Assembly: GCA_038997305.1 (NCBI GenBank)
Contig: JAWAZZ010000022.1
Location: 1-5,156 of the forward strand
Direction: 5' to 3'
Length of the DNA stretch: 5,156 bases
From: JAHLMO01 sp038997305
GTDB lineage: Archaea > Aenigmatarchaeota > Aenigmatarchaeia > CG10238-14 > SpSt-28
Under the pieces are notes generated by a model. It had not been told where the DNA came from and searched no databases. It worked only from the letters and a program-made list of their open reading frames with translations. The first letter of the stretch is position 1; every line of letters begins with the position of its first letter. Below, piece by piece: positions 3,391 through 5,156 of this stretch. The translations under genes and the position numbers were made by a program.

Positions 3391-5156
3391 ATGGATATTA
3401 AGAGTGTATTTCCGTTAGCAAATTCACCTTTTTATAATGTTCAGGATACTCAACATTTTACTTTAATTTCAACTCCTTATTCAACTACTACATCTATGCT
3501 AATTCCTAAAACATTTAATATAGATATAAAAGTAGAAGATGATAAAATTAAAGTTAAACAAGATGATAAAGTATTAGAAGAATATAAATTAGGAGAAACT
3601 AATGTTGAAAAAGCTGCAGCAAAAGCTTCTTTACAAGCTATCCCTACTGCATTAGCATTATCAACATTACCATTAATTCCATCAATTCCAAAACCAGCAT
3701 TAGTTTCTGGTTTAATTGGAGGAGGATTATCAACAATTGGAGAAGCTACTATTAGTAAATTAACAGGAAAAGAATATGATATTAAAAATATTCCTTCTTC
3801 TTTTGCAAAAGGATTTGTAGGAGGTTTAACTTATGGATTATTATCTCCAATTTCCCCATATTTAGCTGGAGTTGGAGGAGGTTTATCATATAAGTTTGCA
3901 GAAGATGTTTTAGAAGATAAAACAATAAATAAAAATATAGGAGAATATGTTTCTTCTGGTTTAATGGGTTTAACTATAGGAGTTGGATTAAATTATCCAA
4001 TTAAATATTCTATTCCAATTGGTTTTAGTATCGGAGCGATTTCATCTGCAGCAGAAGATGTTTTAAGTAATAAAAATATAGATATAGGTAAAATGTTTAC
4101 TTATGGAGCTATAGGCGGAACATTATCTGGATTATCATCATATATAACAAGGGCTGGAAAAGAGTATCCAACAATAAAATTAGGTCATGTAGATACAGGA
4201 AAAGAAGAATGGTTTGGATTATATTATCAAAAAGCAGAAAAAGTAAAACCATTATTTGGAGAATATATAAGTAAAGCAGATGATATTGTAAAAATAGGAG
4301 GAGATGTAAGATTTAAACATTTACCAAATGCAGAATGGATTACTGGTAAACAATCATTATCACCTTTAGAAATGTATTTATTAGAAGATGCTATAAAGCA
4401 AAATATACCAAATACAGGAAGATTTTATATAGACCAGAAAAAAGCATTTGAAGTTGGATTAGATGCTATGAGAAAAGGTTATAAAATTGATTTAGAACCA
4501 GAAAAAGCTATAAAAGATGTTTTAAAAGATGCAACAAGATTAAAAGGTATTGAAGATGATGTTTATGATGTTTTAATGAAAAATAAGAAAAATATAGAAA
4601 TGATTTATGGTTCATTATCTCAAAAAGTTTATGGTGATAATGTTTTTAGAGAAGTTCATGATATAGATATAGTTGCTAAAAATCCAGAAAAAATTGTAAA
4701 AGATATGTTAAAGAAAATTCCAAATTTAGAAGTTGTAAAATTAGATAATGGTTACCAACTATATAGAAATGGAGAAAAAATTATGGAGATATTTTCTTCA
4801 AATCCGTTAAGTTATTATTTTGGTAATAAATATGTTGGATATGGATTTATTGGAAAACAACCAAAAATAACAGAAGAAGGGTTAAAAGTTATGGATATAG
4901 GAGAGCAATTTGTTAGAAAAGGTTCTTCTTCGTTATGGTTAAGATATGGTAATGATTATTACTTAGGACCTGAACAATATAGAATAAAAGATATATATGA
5001 TTTTATTAGTTTAATGAAATGGTTCTCAAAATATGATCCAGAATTTAACAAATTATCAAATGAATTTTTGAAAACATTAGATAGAGATTTAGCAAAAGAA
5101 ATAATCAATCAAATGAAAAATTATGGAGTAAAATTTGAAATATCATTATCTCCTAC
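3391..5156 (+). CDS. Large protein with glycine-rich hydrophobic repeats and a nucleotidyltransferase-like domain (C-terminus beyond the window)
   Basis: 588 codons are visible and the frame is open at the window end. ATG 3391 is the natural start: a TAA lies in frame at 3379-3381 and the next Met is residue 36. No signal peptide is obvious. Residues about 80-255 are rich in Gly, Ala, Ser, Leu and Ile (for example GLIGGG 107-112, GVGGG 160-164, GAIGG 239-243) and look like membrane-inserting or glycine-zipper segments. They are built from about three related units, marked by AEDVLEDK (170-177) and AEDVLSNK (221-228). From about residue 385 comes a nucleotidyltransferase-like signature: I405-Y-G407-S408, then D424-I-D426-I, with E466 in KIMEIF as a possible third carboxylate. 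Further soluble sequence follows. I do not recognise the family. A virion-associated or membrane protein delivering an enzymatic domain fits the layout, but a toxin-like or nucleotide-transfer role is equally open. Codon use matches the left-hand genes, so it belongs to the same replicon. Confidence 0.8.
   Translation, partial: MDIKSVFPLANSPFYNVQDTQHFTLISTPYSTTTSMLIPKTFNIDIKVEDDKIKVKQDDKVLEEYKLGETNVEKAAAKASLQAIPTALALSTLPLIPSIPKPALVSGLIGGGLSTIGEATISKLTGKEYDIKNIPSSFAKGFVGGLTYGLLSPISPYLAGVGGGLSYKFAEDVLEDKTINKNIGEYVSSGLMGLTIGVGLNYPIKYSIPIGFSIGAISSAAEDVLSNKNIDIGKMFTYGAIGGTLSGLSSYITRAGKEYPTIKLGHVDTGKEEWFGLYYQKAEKVKPLFGEYISKADDIVKIGGDVRFKHLPNAEWITGKQSLSPLEMYLLEDAIKQNIPNTGRFYIDQKKAFEVGLDAMRKGYKIDLEPEKAIKDVLKDATRLKGIEDDVYDVLMKNKKNIEMIYGSLSQKVYGDNVFREVHDIDIVAKNPEKIVKDMLKKIPNLEVVKLDNGYQLYRNGEKIMEIFSSNPLSYYFGNKYVGYGFIGKQPKITEEGLKVMDIGEQFVRKGSSSLWLRYGNDYYLGPEQYRIKDIYDFISLMKWFSKYDPEFNKLSNEFLKTLDRDLAKEIINQMKNYGVKFEISLSP

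Overview
The window is very AT-rich and looks like part of a small archaeal mobile replicon, most likely a virus or provirus, possibly a plasmid. Three things point to archaea. The left-hand gene is a B-family DNA polymerase whose N-terminus lines up residue by residue with the archaeal (Pyrococcus-like) type. Arginine is written almost only as AGA, and Ile often as ATA. None of the five gene starts has a recognisable Shine-Dalgarno sequence, which fits leaderless transcripts (common in nanoarchaea and crenarchaea) better than Methanococcales. The host is inference; a hyperthermophile or nanoarchaeon-type host would fit the base composition.

Layout. Positions 1-2840 hold a tightly packed minus-strand operon of four genes. 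In transcription order they are a 258-aa AAA+ ATPase (2840-2064), a 191-aa protein with the sequence landmarks of a minimal archaeo-eukaryotic primase (2067-1492), a 142-aa lysine-rich protein with a C-terminal Myb/SANT-like helix-turn-helix (1489-1061), and a B-family DNA polymerase (1064 to beyond position 1). Two junctions are 4-base ATGA overlaps and the third is a 2-base gap, so this is one transcription unit and probably one replication module: ATPase/loader, priming, DNA binding, synthesis.

Positions 2841-3390 are a 550-base divergent intergenic region without a convincing gene. It is dense in inverted repeats: a nested stem-loop, an imperfect GC-bearing hairpin, a perfect 21-bp inverted repeat with a third partial copy, a perfect 26-bp palindrome enclosed by a 13-bp inverted repeat, and a recurring CACAAC word. 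It is the best candidate in the window for a replication origin and/or control region.

Positions 3391-5156 hold the first 588 codons of a large plus-strand gene that runs off the window. It has a low-complexity, glycine-rich hydrophobic section built from about three related units, followed by a stretch with the signature of a nucleotidyltransferase fold (GS...DxD). It could be a virion or membrane protein carrying an enzymatic domain. Neither this gene nor the polymerase is complete, because both are cut by the window edges.
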